Assembly (NCBI GenBank): GCA_020161665.1
Contig: JAIUPA010000038.1
Span: 1-64,000 of the forward strand
DNA from: Pseudomonadota bacterium
Lineage (GTDB): Bacteria; Pseudomonadota; Alphaproteobacteria; Rhizobiales; Rhizobiaceae
DNA length: 64,000 nucleotides
Reading direction: 5' to 3'
Positions 8,549 through 17,412 of this stretch are shown piece after piece. The translations under genes were made by a program, and so were the position numbers. The notes beneath the pieces are model-generated. The model saw nothing but the letters and a program-made list of their open reading frames with translations, was not told where the DNA came from and did no database searches. The stretch's first letter is position 1. Every line of letters starts with the position of its first letter.

Positions 8549-8896
8549 TCAGGCCGGAAGCTGACCATCCGGCGTGGCGCTGTCGATGGCCTTCGGCAGA
8601 TACTGAGCCAGAAGCTGCGGCAGGTTGCCGACATCGACGCCGAAAGAGCTGGCAAGCTGTTCAAGCTGGCCGGACGAAAGCGCCGACGAAATCTGATCCG
8701 CCGAAACCGGCAGGTTGGCGCCCGTGCCAATCCACGATGCAACCTGCTGGCCAAGGCCCGCTTCATTCAGCTGGTTGACGATACCATTGAGACCACCGGC
8801 ATTGTTGAAGATCTGCATGCCGACCGACATGAAGTCGACGTCCTTGCCCTGCAGCACATCACCCAGTACCGAACCCAGTCCATCCAAAAGACCCAC
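8549..8896 (-). CDS. YidB/DUF937 family protein
   Basis: A 115-residue protein starting MGLLDGLGSVLGDVL. The segment GGLNGIVNQLNEAGLGQQVASW followed by ISSALSSGQLEQLASSFGVD is the YidB/DUF937 pattern: short amphipathic helices and no signal peptide. The biochemical role of the family is not established. It is read leftwards and separated by about 60 bp from the secreted-protein gene. I see nothing tying it to the sugar-acid genes. Confidence 0.8.
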   Translation of the reverse strand: MGLLDGLGSVLGDVLQGKDVDFMSVGMQIFNNAGGLNGIVNQLNEAGLGQQVASWIGTGANLPVSADQISSALSSGQLEQLASSFGVDVGNLPQLLAQYLPKAIDSATPDGQLPA

Positions 8897-8920
8897 AGCA
8901 CGCCTCCTTACACCGCGTTG

Positions 8921-8936
8921 AACCCTGTTAAGGGTT
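8921..8936. other. Small palindrome in the gap before the YdiJ-type gene
   Basis: AACCCT-GTTA-AGGGTT forms a perfect 6-bp inverted repeat 25 bp upstream of the yidB-like ATG. It may be an operator for that leftward gene. The rest of the 255-bp gap to 9152 shows nothing I recognise. Confidence 0.3.
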
Positions 8937-9151
8937 GTTTAACAGTTCGCCTTCTCGTTGTCATCCATCGCGAGGGTTGTGAACATAACATCTGGTGTTG
9001 CAACATCGTGATTTCTTTATGGCAATCAACGTACCTGAAGAAACAATCGCGCACTTGCGCTCACCGGGCCGCGTGCTATCACAAACCCCGCATGCTGGCG
9101 GGCCAAGCCCCGCGCGCGCTTTGAGAAGACCCGCCCACTGGAAGACACGCG

Positions 9152-12100
9152 ATGATCCCGCGCCTTGAGACCGAACGCCTTTCTCCCCTGCCCCAGCCCG
9201 GCTTTTTCGAACGGCTGATCGAGGCAGGCTTTCAAGGCGACATCGAAACAGGAGCGGCCTCACGCACGGTCTATGCCACCGACAATTCCATCTATCAGGT
9301 GGAGCCGCAGGCCATTCTTTTTCCGCGCGGCCTTGAGGACCTGAAGGTTCTGGCCGGTGTTTTGAACGAACCGGCATTCAACGGCATTGCCATTGCCCCG
9401 CGCGGCGGCGGCACCGGCACCAATGGCCAATCGCTCACCTCCGGCGTCGTTGTCGATTGCTCGCGCCACATGAACCGCATTCTGGAAATCGACCCTGAGC
9501 GGCGCGTGGCCCGCGTCGAGGCCGGGGTCGTCAAGGACCAGCTGAACCGGGCGCTGAAAGCCTATGGTCTGTTCTTCGCGCCGGAGCTTTCCACCTCGAA
9601 CCGCGCCACCATCGGCGGCATGATCTCCACCGATGCCTGCGGTCAGGGCTCCTGCCTTTACGGCAAGACCTCAAACCATGTTCTCGGCCTCAAGGTGGTG
9701 TTGACGGACGGCACGGATTTCTGGTCGCGCCCGCTCGATGGCGCCTCGCTGGAGGAGATGAAGGGGCGCACCGACCGCATTGGCGACATTCACCGCACGG
9801 TCACACGCATTGCCGGTGAAAAGCGCGACGAGATTGCCGCGATCTTCCCGAACCTCAACCGCTACATGACCGGCTATGACCTCGCCCATATTTTCCGCGA
9901 GGACGGGCGCTTTGACCTCAACGCCATTCTGTGCGGTTCGGAAGGCACGCTGGCGATGATTGCCGAGGCGGAACTGAACCTTCTGCCCATTCCCAAGCAC
10001 GCCGCGCTCATCAATATCCGCTACGGCGATTTCAACACGGCGCTTGAAGATGCCCGCGCGCTCGTCGCACTCAAGGTGGCCTCCGTCGAAACCGTGGATG
10101 AAAAGGTGCTGAGCCTCGCCAAGGGCGACATCATCTGGGGCGGCATTGCCCGCTTCTTCCCCGACGATGCGGAAGGCTCGGCCAACGGCATCAACATTGT
10201 CGAGGTTCTGGCCGATGACGAGGCGGAGCTTGCCCGCAAGCTGGGCGAAGTGACGAACGCGCTCGACAGCGCCGCCACCCCGCGCCATCGCGGCTATACG
10301 ACGACGCGCGACAAAAGCGAGATCGAGGCGATCTGGACCATGCGCAAGCGGGCCGTCGGGCTTCTCGGCAATGTCGACGGGCCGATCCGCCCCGTTCCCT
10401 TCGTGGAAGACACCGCCGTACCGCCGGAAAACCTTGCGCCCTATATCCGCGAGTTTCGCGCGCTTCTCGATGGCGAGGGCCTGTCCTACGGCATGTTCGG
10501 CCATGTGGATGCGGGCGTCTTGCATGTGCGCCCGGCGCTTGACCTGACGCGCGCCGACCATCAGCCGCTGGTGCGCAAGATTTCCGACGCCGTGGTGGCG
10601 CTGACGCGCAAATATGGCGGCGTTTTGTGGGGCGAGCATGGCAAGGGCGTGCGCTCGGAATATGTGCCGGAATTCTTCGGCCCGCTTTATCCGTGCCTGC
10701 AGGATATCAAGCGCGCCTTCGATCCCGCCAACCGCATGAACCCCGGCAAGATTGCAACGCCCGGCGGCGAGGCGCTTCTGAAAATCGACGAAGTGCCGCT
10801 GCGTGGCCGTCTTGACCGGATGATTGCCGAGGATATTCGCGCCGCCTTTGACAATGCCGCCTATTGCAACGGCAACGGGGCCTGCTTCGATTTCGATGAA
10901 ACGAGCCTGATGTGCCCCTCCTACAAGGCAACCCGCGACCGGCGCTTTTCGCCCAAGGGCCGCGCCTCGCTGGTGCGCGAATGGCTGCGTCTTCTCGCTG
11001 AAAAGGGCATTGATCCGCGTCGTGAAGCGACAGACCTGCGCGCCACCTCGCCACTGAAAAGCCTTGTCAGCCGCACCATCAACACGCTGAACCCGGCCAA
11101 CCGCAACGACTTCTCGCACGAGGTGCGTGAAGCGATGGATACGTGTCTCGCCTGTAAGGCCTGCGCCGGGCAATGTCCGGTGAAGGTTTCGGTGCCGGCC
11201 TTCCGCGCCAAGTTCCTGGAACTTTACTATGGCCGCTATCTGCGCCCGCTCAAGGACCCGCTGATCGGCGCCATCGAGACGCTTCTGCCGCTCGCCACCG
11301 CCGTTCGCCCGCTTTACAATTTCACCATGACCAACCCGCTCGGCAAGGCGGTGATGAAGCGGCTTGGCCTCACCGCCATGCCGCTCCTGCCGGAAGATGA
11401 TCTTTCGCTTGAAACGGCACCCTACACCTTCGGGGTTGCGACCATCGCCCGCATGGAGGCCCTTTCGGCAGAGGAACGCGCCCGCTCCGTCGTGATCGTC
11501 GCGGACGCCTTTACCGCCCATTTCGACCCGAATGTGGTGGCCGCCCTTGCCGAAGTGGCCTCGGCCATGGGCTTTCGCCCGTGGATTGCCGCGCCGATCC
11601 AGAATGGCAAGGCGCTGCATGTGCACGGCTATCTCGGCGCGTTTGAAAAGGTGGCGGCCGAGACCACCACCTATCTCGACCGCATGGCGGAACTGGGCGT
11701 GGCGTTGATCGGCCTTGATCCTTCGATGACGCTCGCCTTCCGCAGCGAATATAAGGATGCGCCGTCCGCCCGTCCGAAGGCGACCGTCCACCTGCCACAA
11801 GAATGGCTGGTGGACGAACTGGACCGGCTGACCCTGACGCCGAAGATCCGCGATGACCTGCGCTTCCGCCTGATGGGCCACTGCACGGAAAAGACCAATG
11901 CCCCCGCCTCCATGAAGCAGTGGAGCAGCGTTTTCGCCAAGCTTGGCATCAAGCTTTCCATTGCCGATACGGGCTGTTGCGGCATGGCAGGCACCTTCGG
12001 CCACGAGGCGAAGAACCGGCCGATTGCCGAAAAGCTCTATGCCATGAGCTGGAAGCCGCAACTGGACCGCACCGACGAACTGGATGTGGTGATGGTCACA

Positions 12101-12199
12101 GGCTTTTCCTGCCGCTCTCAGATCAAGGAAATCGACGCCCGCCGCCTGCCGCATCCGCTGCAGGTGCTGGCAAACCTCCTTCGGCAAACCGGCCAATAA
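9152..12199 (+). CDS. ydiJ: YdiJ-type FAD-binding and Fe-S oxidoreductase (D-2-hydroxyacid / D-2-hydroxyglutarate dehydrogenase)
   Basis: A 1015-residue protein, matching the YdiJ length. The PCMH-type FAD domain has GGGTGTNGQS near residue 90. A C-terminal FAD-oxidase domain with GEHGKGVRSEY follows near residue 493. Cysteines at about residue 571 (CNGNGAC) and the ferredoxin motif CLACKACAGQCP near residue 660 bind Fe-S. A late cysteine-rich motif TGCCGMAGTFGHE lies near residue 945. Such enzymes oxidise D-2-hydroxyacids, in several bacteria D-2-hydroxyglutarate, and pass electrons on through Fe-S centres. It is a single gene followed by a terminator. A second, smaller FAD dehydrogenase (26469-27920) is unrelated in layout. 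Confidence 0.9.
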   Translation: MIPRLETERLSPLPQPGFFERLIEAGFQGDIETGAASRTVYATDNSIYQVEPQAILFPRGLEDLKVLAGVLNEPAFNGIAIAPRGGGTGTNGQSLTSGVVVDCSRHMNRILEIDPERRVARVEAGVVKDQLNRALKAYGLFFAPELSTSNRATIGGMISTDACGQGSCLYGKTSNHVLGLKVVLTDGTDFWSRPLDGASLEEMKGRTDRIGDIHRTVTRIAGEKRDEIAAIFPNLNRYMTGYDLAHIFREDGRFDLNAILCGSEGTLAMIAEAELNLLPIPKHAALINIRYGDFNTALEDARALVALKVASVETVDEKVLSLAKGDIIWGGIARFFPDDAEGSANGINIVEVLADDEAELARKLGEVTNALDSAATPRHRGYTTTRDKSEIEAIWTMRKRAVGLLGNVDGPIRPVPFVEDTAVPPENLAPYIREFRALLDGEGLSYGMFGHVDAGVLHVRPALDLTRADHQPLVRKISDAVVALTRKYGGVLWGEHGKGVRSEYVPEFFGPLYPCLQDIKRAFDPANRMNPGKIATPGGEALLKIDEVPLRGRLDRMIAEDIRAAFDNAAYCNGNGACFDFDETSLMCPSYKATRDRRFSPKGRASLVREWLRLLAEKGIDPRREATDLRATSPLKSLVSRTINTLNPANRNDFSHEVREAMDTCLACKACAGQCPVKVSVPAFRAKFLELYYGRYLRPLKDPLIGAIETLLPLATAVRPLYNFTMTNPLGKAVMKRLGLTAMPLLPEDDLSLETAPYTFGVATIARMEALSAEERARSVVIVADAFTAHFDPNVVAALAEVASAMGFRPWIAAPIQNGKALHVHGYLGAFEKVAAETTTYLDRMAELGVALIGLDPSMTLAFRSEYKDAPSARPKATVHLPQEWLVDELDRLTLTPKIRDDLRFRLMGHCTEKTNAPASMKQWSSVFAKLGIKLSIADTGCCGMAGTFGHEAKNRPIAEKLYAMSWKPQLDRTDELDVVMVTGFSCRSQIKEIDARRLPHPLQVLANLLRQTGQ

Positions 12200-12229
12200 G
12201 GCCCGTCGCATCCGCGACACGTTCAAACG

Positions 12230-12259
12230 AAAACGGAGCGCAAAAACGCTCCGTTTTTT
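12230..12259. terminator. Bidirectional terminator between the YdiJ-type and FecR genes
   Basis: AAACGGAGCG (12231-12240) pairs with CGCTCCGTTT (12248-12257), with a T tract on the plus strand (12254-12259) and an A tract before the stem on the other side. It lies between two convergent genes and can serve both. Confidence 0.85.
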
Positions 12260-12285
12260 GTTGTCTCGTCTATGGGCAGAATGGC

Positions 12286-13170
12286 TTAGTTATTGCCGTT
12301 CCCGTTGCCGTTGCCGTTACCGCCGGAGTTACCGTTGCCGTTACCACCGGAATTGCCGTTTCCGTTGCCGCCGGAATTCCCGTTGCCGTTACCGCCGGAA
12401 TTCCCGTTTCCGTTGCCACCGGAGTTACCGTTGCCGTTGCCACCGGAGTTACCGTTCCCGTTGCCGTTCCCGTTGCCATTACCGCCGGAATTGCCGTTTC
12501 CGTTGCCACCGGCATTGCTGTTGGCGCTTGCATTGCCCTTGGCACTTGCCGACGCAGCAGCAGCGGCGGCCTTTGCGGCAGCAATTTCGGCTTTGGTCAT
12601 GGCAAAGGACACAATGCTTGGAGCAGACACAGCACCCGCAACGCTCATGCCCTTGGTCATTGACACCATGGCGCTTTGGCGTGCACCCACATCGGCACGC
12701 TGACCGCTGACATGTGACGTAACCTGCACGAGACCGCGATTGACATCAACCTTGGTCTGAGACTTGCCAATCGAAACCCGGAAATTGGTGCCTTTAACCA
12801 CAGCGGCGAGATAAGGCGTGTTGACCGTGGTGTGCGGACGGCTGCGCTTTTGAATTTCAAGCTCAATCGTACCGGAAACCTGCTGGATGTTGGTCTTGGC
12901 TTCCAGAAAACCCTTGGTCTCGATGTTGATCATCGTCCCGGGATTGAAGGCAATGCTCTCCACACCCCGCACCAATTGCACGCGCGCGCGCTCACCCGTC
13001 GCAATCCAAGCCTTGTTCGGGATCGTATCCCCCATCTGAACGGACTTCCAACTCTTGCCATCCAGACTGTAGCTGACGTTCTGGCTGGCCTTGGCAACGC
13101 GCCAATCGCGATCCGACGCAAGAGCCGGTGCGGCCATCAGCAACAAAAACAACACAATTCGAGTGAACAT
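12286..13170 (-). CDS. FecR-domain secreted protein with a Gly/Asn tandem-repeat tail
   Basis: A 294-residue protein with a signal peptide (MFTRIVLFLLLMAAPALASD), a FecR-like domain at about residues 30-185 (ERARVQLVRGVESIAFNPGT, later VNTPYLAAVVKGTNFRVSIG), an Ala/Lys-rich helix, and a C-terminal tail of about 75 residues built from GNSGGNGN units. Soluble FecR domains without a transmembrane anti-sigma part occur in surface or periplasmic proteins of unclear role. The ATG at 13170 has GGAG 7 bp upstream. No sigma factor or TonB receptor gene is adjacent, so classic FecR signalling is unlikely. The repeat tail could be a flexible surface or wall-interacting region (inference). Confidence 0.82.
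   Translation of the reverse strand: MFTRIVLFLLLMAAPALASDRDWRVAKASQNVSYSLDGKSWKSVQMGDTIPNKAWIATGERARVQLVRGVESIAFNPGTMINIETKGFLEAKTNIQQVSGTIELEIQKRSRPHTTVNTPYLAAVVKGTNFRVSIGKSQTKVDVNRGLVQVTSHVSGQRADVGARQSAMVSMTKGMSVAGAVSAPSIVSFAMTKAEIAAAKAAAAAASASAKGNASANSNAGGNGNGNSGGNGNGNGNGNGNSGGNGNGNSGGNGNGNSGGNGNGNSGGNGNGNSGGNGNGNSGGNGNGNGNGNN
12295..12525 (-). repeat. In-gene tandem repeat encoding GNSGGNGN units
   Basis: The 3' end of the FecR-domain gene is a minisatellite of roughly 24-bp units built from CCGTTNCCG and CCGGARTT blocks, about eight recognisable copies with third-base variation. All frames stay open through it, which explains Pro/Leu-rich antisense frames here. Unit loss or gain would keep the reading frame. 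Confidence 0.85.
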
Positions 13171-13385
13171 GGCAGGACTCCACAATAGACGTGATGCAAC
13201 TTCAATACACGTAAGACAAGAAGACTTTGCTAATGTGAGCCATCAAATATTGCCCTATTGAATCTACAACTTGTTAACGGTATCGCCCAACCTGTCAGCG
13301 GCTTTGCCGGGCGAGGATACGCGCCGGGGTCGCTGCCCATCGCAGCTTCGGCTGCTAAACCGAAATCACGGTTCGGAAACGTTTG

Positions 13386-14216
13386 ATGGCTATCACCCGC
13401 CGCTTCTTCTGCCTGTGCCTTGCCTGCGCCCCTGCTGGCCGCCTCGACGCGCAAGACGCCCCATCGCCCGCCATCCAGCCCGCGCGCGAGCTTCATGGCC
13501 TTGTCGAGCCGTCCCTGCATGTGGCGAAGGCCGGTTCGGGAAAACCGCCGCGCGTGGCGCTGACCTTTGACGCCTGTTCCGGGGCAACCGACCGCCGCAT
13601 TCTCGACGTGCTGATGGCCGAAGAGATTCCCGCGACCCTTTTCGTCACCGGACGCTGGCTCAACAAGAACGCCGAAACGATTGCGCTTTTGAAAAGCAGG
13701 CCGGACCTCTTTGCCATTGAAAATCATGGCCTCAACCACATTCCTGCCGTTGATCGGCCCGGCACCGTGTATGGCATCGAGACCGCCGGTACCCCGCAGG
13801 CCGTGGCCAAGGAGGTTGAGGGCGGTGAAACGTGGATCGCCAAGGCAGGCTTTGCCCGGTCGGGCTGGTTTCGCGGTGCAACGGCGCGCTATTCAATCAG
13901 CGCGATGACCGCCATCGAGGCCATGGGCTATCGCATCGCAGGCTATTCATTGAATGGCGATCAGGGAGCGACGGCCTCGACCAGGGCCGCCGCGACCCGT
14001 GTGACCGGCGCACGCGACGGCGACGTGGTGATTGCCCATATCAACCACCCGGAAAAGCCCGCCGGCGCTGGCATTGCCGAGGGGCTTCTGGCCCTGAAGC
14101 GCAAGGGTGTGACCTTCGTGACGCTGGACGAGGCGGCAGCAAACGCCGCCGCATCTGCACCCACCCCTGCACCCACCCCCGCCACGACCCCGGCGGCCCA
14201 TCCGGCCAAGCCCTGA
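13386..14216 (+). CDS. Secreted polysaccharide deacetylase (NodB-homology, CE4-like)
   Basis: A 276-residue protein. A short hydrophobic N-terminus (RRFFCLCLACA) suggests export. Motif 1 is LTFDACSGATDRRIL, in which the aspartates serve as base and metal ligand, and motif 2 is ENHGLNH (the HxxxH metal-binding pattern). Later HINHPEKPAG supplies the terminal histidine motif. CE4 enzymes remove N- or O-acetyl groups from chitin, peptidoglycan or exopolysaccharide. The tail is Ala/Pro/Thr-rich and low in complexity. The ATG at 13386 is preferred to the TTG at 13383. It is divergent from the FecR gene, 215 bp away. The substrate is unknown. Confidence 0.82.
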   Translation: MAITRRFFCLCLACAPAGRLDAQDAPSPAIQPARELHGLVEPSLHVAKAGSGKPPRVALTFDACSGATDRRILDVLMAEEIPATLFVTGRWLNKNAETIALLKSRPDLFAIENHGLNHIPAVDRPGTVYGIETAGTPQAVAKEVEGGETWIAKAGFARSGWFRGATARYSISAMTAIEAMGYRIAGYSLNGDQGATASTRAAATRVTGARDGDVVIAHINHPEKPAGAGIAEGLLALKRKGVTFVTLDEAAANAAASAPTPAPTPATTPAAHPAKP

Positions 14217-14482
14217 ACCTATATTTCGGCTCGCATGGGTAGACAGCTGTCAACCAGTTCGCGCACTGATTGAATCGACGCGAACCGACTCGCAAACAGT
14301 GTCTCCCCTTGGCACACGAGGGCCGATATAATCAAATCGGCGCGCCGTATAACATATTTATCATATTGATTTTTATACTTTATTTCCACTTATGAATTGA
14401 CGCGACGACAGTGCCCCCTATATCGTCGCCAGCCTGTTCAGCCGTGTTGATGCGGTGATCTATGACCGGCGGAGGAGCCACC

Positions 14483-15406
14483 ATGACCATTCGACTGGGC
14501 CTTGTCGGCCTTGGCAAGATTGCCCGCGACCAGCATCTTCCCGCCATTGCCGCAACCGACGGGCTTGCGCTCGCCGCCATTGCCAGCCGCCATGCGGGCC
14601 TGCCGGACCTGCCGCATTTTCACGATGTCGACGCTTTGATCGCCAGCGATGTTTCGATTGATGCGGTCACGCTCTGCACCCCGCCGCAGGGCCGTTTCCA
14701 GCAGGCGCGCGCGGCCCTTCTGGCGGGCAAGCATCTGATGCTGGAAAAGCCGCCGGGCATGTCGATTGCCGAGGTGGAGGCGCTCGGGCGTCTGGCAAAA
14801 GCCAAAGGGCTGACCATCTTCACCACCTGGCATTCGCGCGAGGCTGCCGCCGTCGAACCGGCGCGCGCCTTCCTCGCCCGGCACGACATCCGGTCGGTCA
14901 AGATCGAGTGGAAGGAGGATGTGCGCCACTGGCATCCGGGCCAGCAATGGATCTGGGAGCCGGGCGGGCTTGGCGTTTTCGATCCGGGCATCAATGCGCT
15001 GTCGATTGTCACGCGCATTCTGCCGGAAGCCATGCATCTGACGGAAGCCACGCTTCAGTTTCCGGAAAACTGCGCATCGCCGATTGCCGCCGATCTGACC
15101 TTTGCCACGGAAAGCGGCCTGCCCGTCAGCGCCGCATTCGACTTCCGCCAGACCGGGCCGCAGACCTGGGACATTATCGTGGATACCTCGGGCGGCACGC
15201 TGAAGCTGTCGCTCGGCGGCAGCCGCCTGTCCATCAACGGCGTCGAGCAGATGGCGGAAGAAGACCGCGAATACCGCAATCTCTACCGCCGCTTTGCCGA
15301 ACTCGTCGCCACCGGCCAGTCGGAGCTTGATCTTTCACCGCTCGTGCATGTGGCCGATGCCTTCCTGCTTGGCCGCCGCATCGTGGTGGAACCGTTTTAC
15401 GATTGA
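14483..15406 (+). CDS. Gfo/Idh/MocA family aldose 1-dehydrogenase (L-arabinose / D-galactose)
   Basis: A 307-residue NAD(P)-dependent enzyme. The Rossmann motif GLVGLGKIARDQHLPAI at residues 5-21 and the block WKEDVRHWHPGQQWIWEPGG, then FDPGINALSIVTRI, closely match my recollection of the characterised L-arabinose 1-dehydrogenase of Azospirillum and related D-galactose dehydrogenases. EKPPG is the family lysine motif. It converts the free sugar to its lactone, the first step of the oxidative non-phosphorylating route. GGAGGAG ends 5 nt before the ATG at 14483, ruling out the upstream ATG at 14462. A sugar lactonase gene converges from the other side. The choice between arabinose and galactose is open; such enzymes often accept both. 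Confidence 0.88.
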   Translation: MTIRLGLVGLGKIARDQHLPAIAATDGLALAAIASRHAGLPDLPHFHDVDALIASDVSIDAVTLCTPPQGRFQQARAALLAGKHLMLEKPPGMSIAEVEALGRLAKAKGLTIFTTWHSREAAAVEPARAFLARHDIRSVKIEWKEDVRHWHPGQQWIWEPGGLGVFDPGINALSIVTRILPEAMHLTEATLQFPENCASPIAADLTFATESGLPVSAAFDFRQTGPQTWDIIVDTSGGTLKLSLGGSRLSINGVEQMAEEDREYRNLYRRFAELVATGQSELDLSPLVHVADAFLLGRRIVVEPFYD

Positions 15407-15427
15407 GAGAGCGGCCCGCCCGCAACA

Positions 15428-15546
15428 CACCTCCCCCTTGAGGGGGGAGGTCGCTGCAAAGCAGCGGGTGGGGGTGAACCATCGGTAGAACGGAATGTCA
15501 CCCCACCCCGGACCTTCGGCCCGACCCTCCCCATCGAGGGAAGGGT
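15428..15546. repeat. Palindromic intergenic repeat, copy 1
   Basis: The first 50 bp are identical to the first 50 bp of the copy at 33301-33432, starting CACCTCCCCCTTGAGG. The right ends also match (CCGACCCTCCCCATC, AGGGT), while the centre differs. The arms are partly complementary, so the element can fold. It fills the gap between the convergent aldose dehydrogenase and lactonase genes and probably also acts in transcript ends. It resembles rhizobial intergenic mosaic elements. Confidence 0.85.
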
Positions 15547-15567
15547 GTTGCGGCAACGGCTATTGCG

Positions 15568-16425
15568 TCAGGCTATAAACCGCGGGGCAGGCAGGCCGCG
15601 CGCCTCGACCGGGCCGAAAAAGGTCTTGCCCGCATGGGGATCGGCCACCAGACTTGACGCATCCATGCCCTCGCGGGCGCTTGTCACGTAAAGCGTTCTG
15701 AAATCCGCCCCTCCAAAGGCCGGGCAACTGGCCTGCGAAGCCGGAACCGCCACCGAGGCCACAGAGCGCCCATCCGGCCCGTAGCAACCCACCATGCGCG
15801 CGCCCCAATGGGCAATCCAAAGATTGCCAGCCGCATCGGTCACGGCGCCATCGGGCACCAGATCTGCCTCATTGAAGTCGATAAAGGCTTCCGCCTCACC
15901 GCAGGGCCAGCCGGTTTCAGGGTCGAGTGCCTGCCGCCACACCACCTGACGGGCGGAATCGGCAAAATAAGCCCGTTCACGCTCGGCATCGAAGCAGATG
16001 GCATTGGGGATCGAAATGCCGCCATGCAGCCTTTGCAACTGGCCGCGATAATAACGGTAGATCGAACCGGCTCCGGCCTCGGCCTTGCGGCCCATGGTGG
16101 AGGCCCAGAAGCCGCCCCAGGGATCGGTGCGCCCGTCATTGGAACGGGTCACGGCATTGTCCGTCTCGATGAACATGATCGGCGACAGCGCACCGTTGGC
16201 AATCTCATAACGGAAAAGCCCCTCCTCGCCGGACAGCACCAGCGTGTCGCGGTCCATCCAACCGGCCGCCGAAAAGAGCGCCGGGAGATCGCGCATCGTG
16301 GTCTTCTGACCGTCGTGACAGAACAGCCTGCGGTTCAGGATATCAAACCAGAAGAATTCGGACCGCTCCGGATGCCAGAAGGCCCCTTCGCCCAATTCAC
16401 AGGTCGTATGATCGAGAATCTCCAT
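15568..16425 (-). CDS. SMP-30/gluconolactonase family sugar lactonase
   Basis: A 285-residue beta-propeller lactonase. CELGEGAFWHP near the N-terminus carries the metal-binding glutamate; NDGRTDPWGGFWASTM near residue 100 and PDGAVTDAAGNLWIAHW near residue 195 are further family metal-site motifs. It would hydrolyse the lactone made by the aldose dehydrogenase at 14483-15406 to arabinonate or galactonate. The ATG at 16425 has GGGGAGG 6 bp upstream; longer frames to 16611 are not needed. It faces the SDR operon across a region holding a TTGTC-N-GACAA palindrome. Confidence 0.88.
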   Translation of the reverse strand: MEILDHTTCELGEGAFWHPERSEFFWFDILNRRLFCHDGQKTTMRDLPALFSAAGWMDRDTLVLSGEEGLFRYEIANGALSPIMFIETDNAVTRSNDGRTDPWGGFWASTMGRKAEAGAGSIYRYYRGQLQRLHGGISIPNAICFDAERERAYFADSARQVVWRQALDPETGWPCGEAEAFIDFNEADLVPDGAVTDAAGNLWIAHWGARMVGCYGPDGRSVASVAVPASQASCPAFGGADFRTLYVTSAREGMDASSLVADPHAGKTFFGPVEARGLPAPRFIA

Positions 16426-16621
16426 GCCTTGCCTCCCCGCAATGCGACATCGTTTAGATAAAGCTTCACGACATGACAGACAAATTGAATCCATGGCCGT
16501 TTGCATGACGATTTCGCTATGCCGGTGAAACCATCGTGCATGGGGCCGATCACGTAAAATCGTACCGTTTGCGCGCATTTCGGGATTGCGCCCTTCACCA
16601 AAGCGCGGCAATAGTAGGCAA

Positions 16622-16638
16622 AATGTTGTCTGACAACA
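16622..16638. promoter_or_regulatory. Palindrome ATGTTGTC-T-GACAACAT, probable GntR/FCD operator
   Basis: A perfect 17-bp palindrome 20 bp before the SDR start at 16659 and close to its ribosome binding site, as for a repressor. The core TTGTCTGACAA recurs, exactly or nearly, upstream of five other units in this window. FadR-type GntR regulators bind sites of this size and symmetry. Confidence 0.75.
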
Positions 16639-16658
16639 TGACAGCTTGGGAGGATACT

Positions 16659-17390
16659 ATGGCTGCACTTCAAGGGAAGATCGCGGTTGTGACGGCTGCG
16701 GGACAGGGGATTGGCCGGGCGAGTGCGCTGGCCTTTGCCGCCGCCGGGGCCACGGTCTATGCAACGGATGTGAATGAGGCAGCGCTGGCCTCGCTGGAGG
16801 GGGTGGCGAACATCCACGCGCGCAAGCTTGATGTTCTGGATGCGGCGGCGGTTAGTGCCTTCTTCGCGGGCGTTGGCCGGGTCGATGTGCTGTTTAACTG
16901 CGCCGGTGTGGTGCATGGCGGCACGGTGCTTGAGATCACCGACAAGGATCTTGATTTCGCCTTTGACCTTAATGTGCGCGCCATGATCCGCACCATTCAG
17001 GCGGTGCTGCCCGGCATGCTGGAGCGCGGCGATGGGGCGATCATCAACATGGCCTCGATTGCCTCGTCATCCAAGGGCGTACCGAACCGCTGCGCCTATG
17101 GCACCACCAAGGCCGCCGTCATCGGGCTGACCAAATCGGTCGCCGCTGATTATGTGGCGCAGGGCATTCGTGTGAACGCCATCTGCCCCGGCACGGTGGA
17201 AAGCCCGTCGCTCGAAAGCCGCATGCGCGCCCAGGGCAATTACGAGGAGGCGCGCGCCGCCTTCATCGCCCGCCAGCCGATGGGCCGCCTCGGCACGCCG
17301 GAAGAAATCGCCGACCTCGCCGTCTATCTCGCCGGTGCCACCTATACGACCGGACAGGCCGTCGGCATCGACGGCGGCTGGTCGATCTGA
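16659..17390 (+). CDS. SDR sugar-acid dehydrogenase, 2-keto-3-deoxy-L-fuconate/rhamnonate dehydrogenase-like
   Basis: A 243-residue classical SDR: TAAGQGIG cofactor motif at residues 12-19, D-to-acid position after the second strand (YATDV, NAD preference), NCAGVVHGG near residue 82, YGTTKAA active-site Tyr/Lys near residue 146, and VNAICPGTV. GGGAGGA precedes the ATG at 16659. It heads an operon with a FAH-family hydrolase and an enolase-superfamily dehydratase. That trio matches the non-phosphorylating deoxysugar acid route: dehydratase, 4-dehydrogenase, then C-C hydrolase giving pyruvate and a hydroxyacid. The exact substrate (L-fuconate, L-rhamnonate, D-arabinonate or similar) is inferred only. 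Confidence 0.82.
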   Translation: MAALQGKIAVVTAAGQGIGRASALAFAAAGATVYATDVNEAALASLEGVANIHARKLDVLDAAAVSAFFAGVGRVDVLFNCAGVVHGGTVLEITDKDLDFAFDLNVRAMIRTIQAVLPGMLERGDGAIINMASIASSSKGVPNRCAYGTTKAAVIGLTKSVAADYVAQGIRVNAICPGTVESPSLESRMRAQGNYEEARAAFIARQPMGRLGTPEEIADLAVYLAGATYTTGQAVGIDGGWSI

Positions 17391-17412
17391 ATATCAGGAA
17401 AGGACCCATTCC

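Noticed and set aside
9671..12226. 851-residue open frame on the minus strand
   Set aside because: It lies opposite the well-supported YdiJ-type gene, and its sequence has no family features.
12295..12525. Regular repeats that might look like a CRISPR array
   Set aside because: The units are contiguous without spacers and encode the Gly/Asn tail in frame.
12293..12703. Pro/Leu-rich open frame opposite the repeat tail
   Set aside because: All frames are open through the repeat; the FecR-domain frame has the signal peptide, domain and ribosome site.
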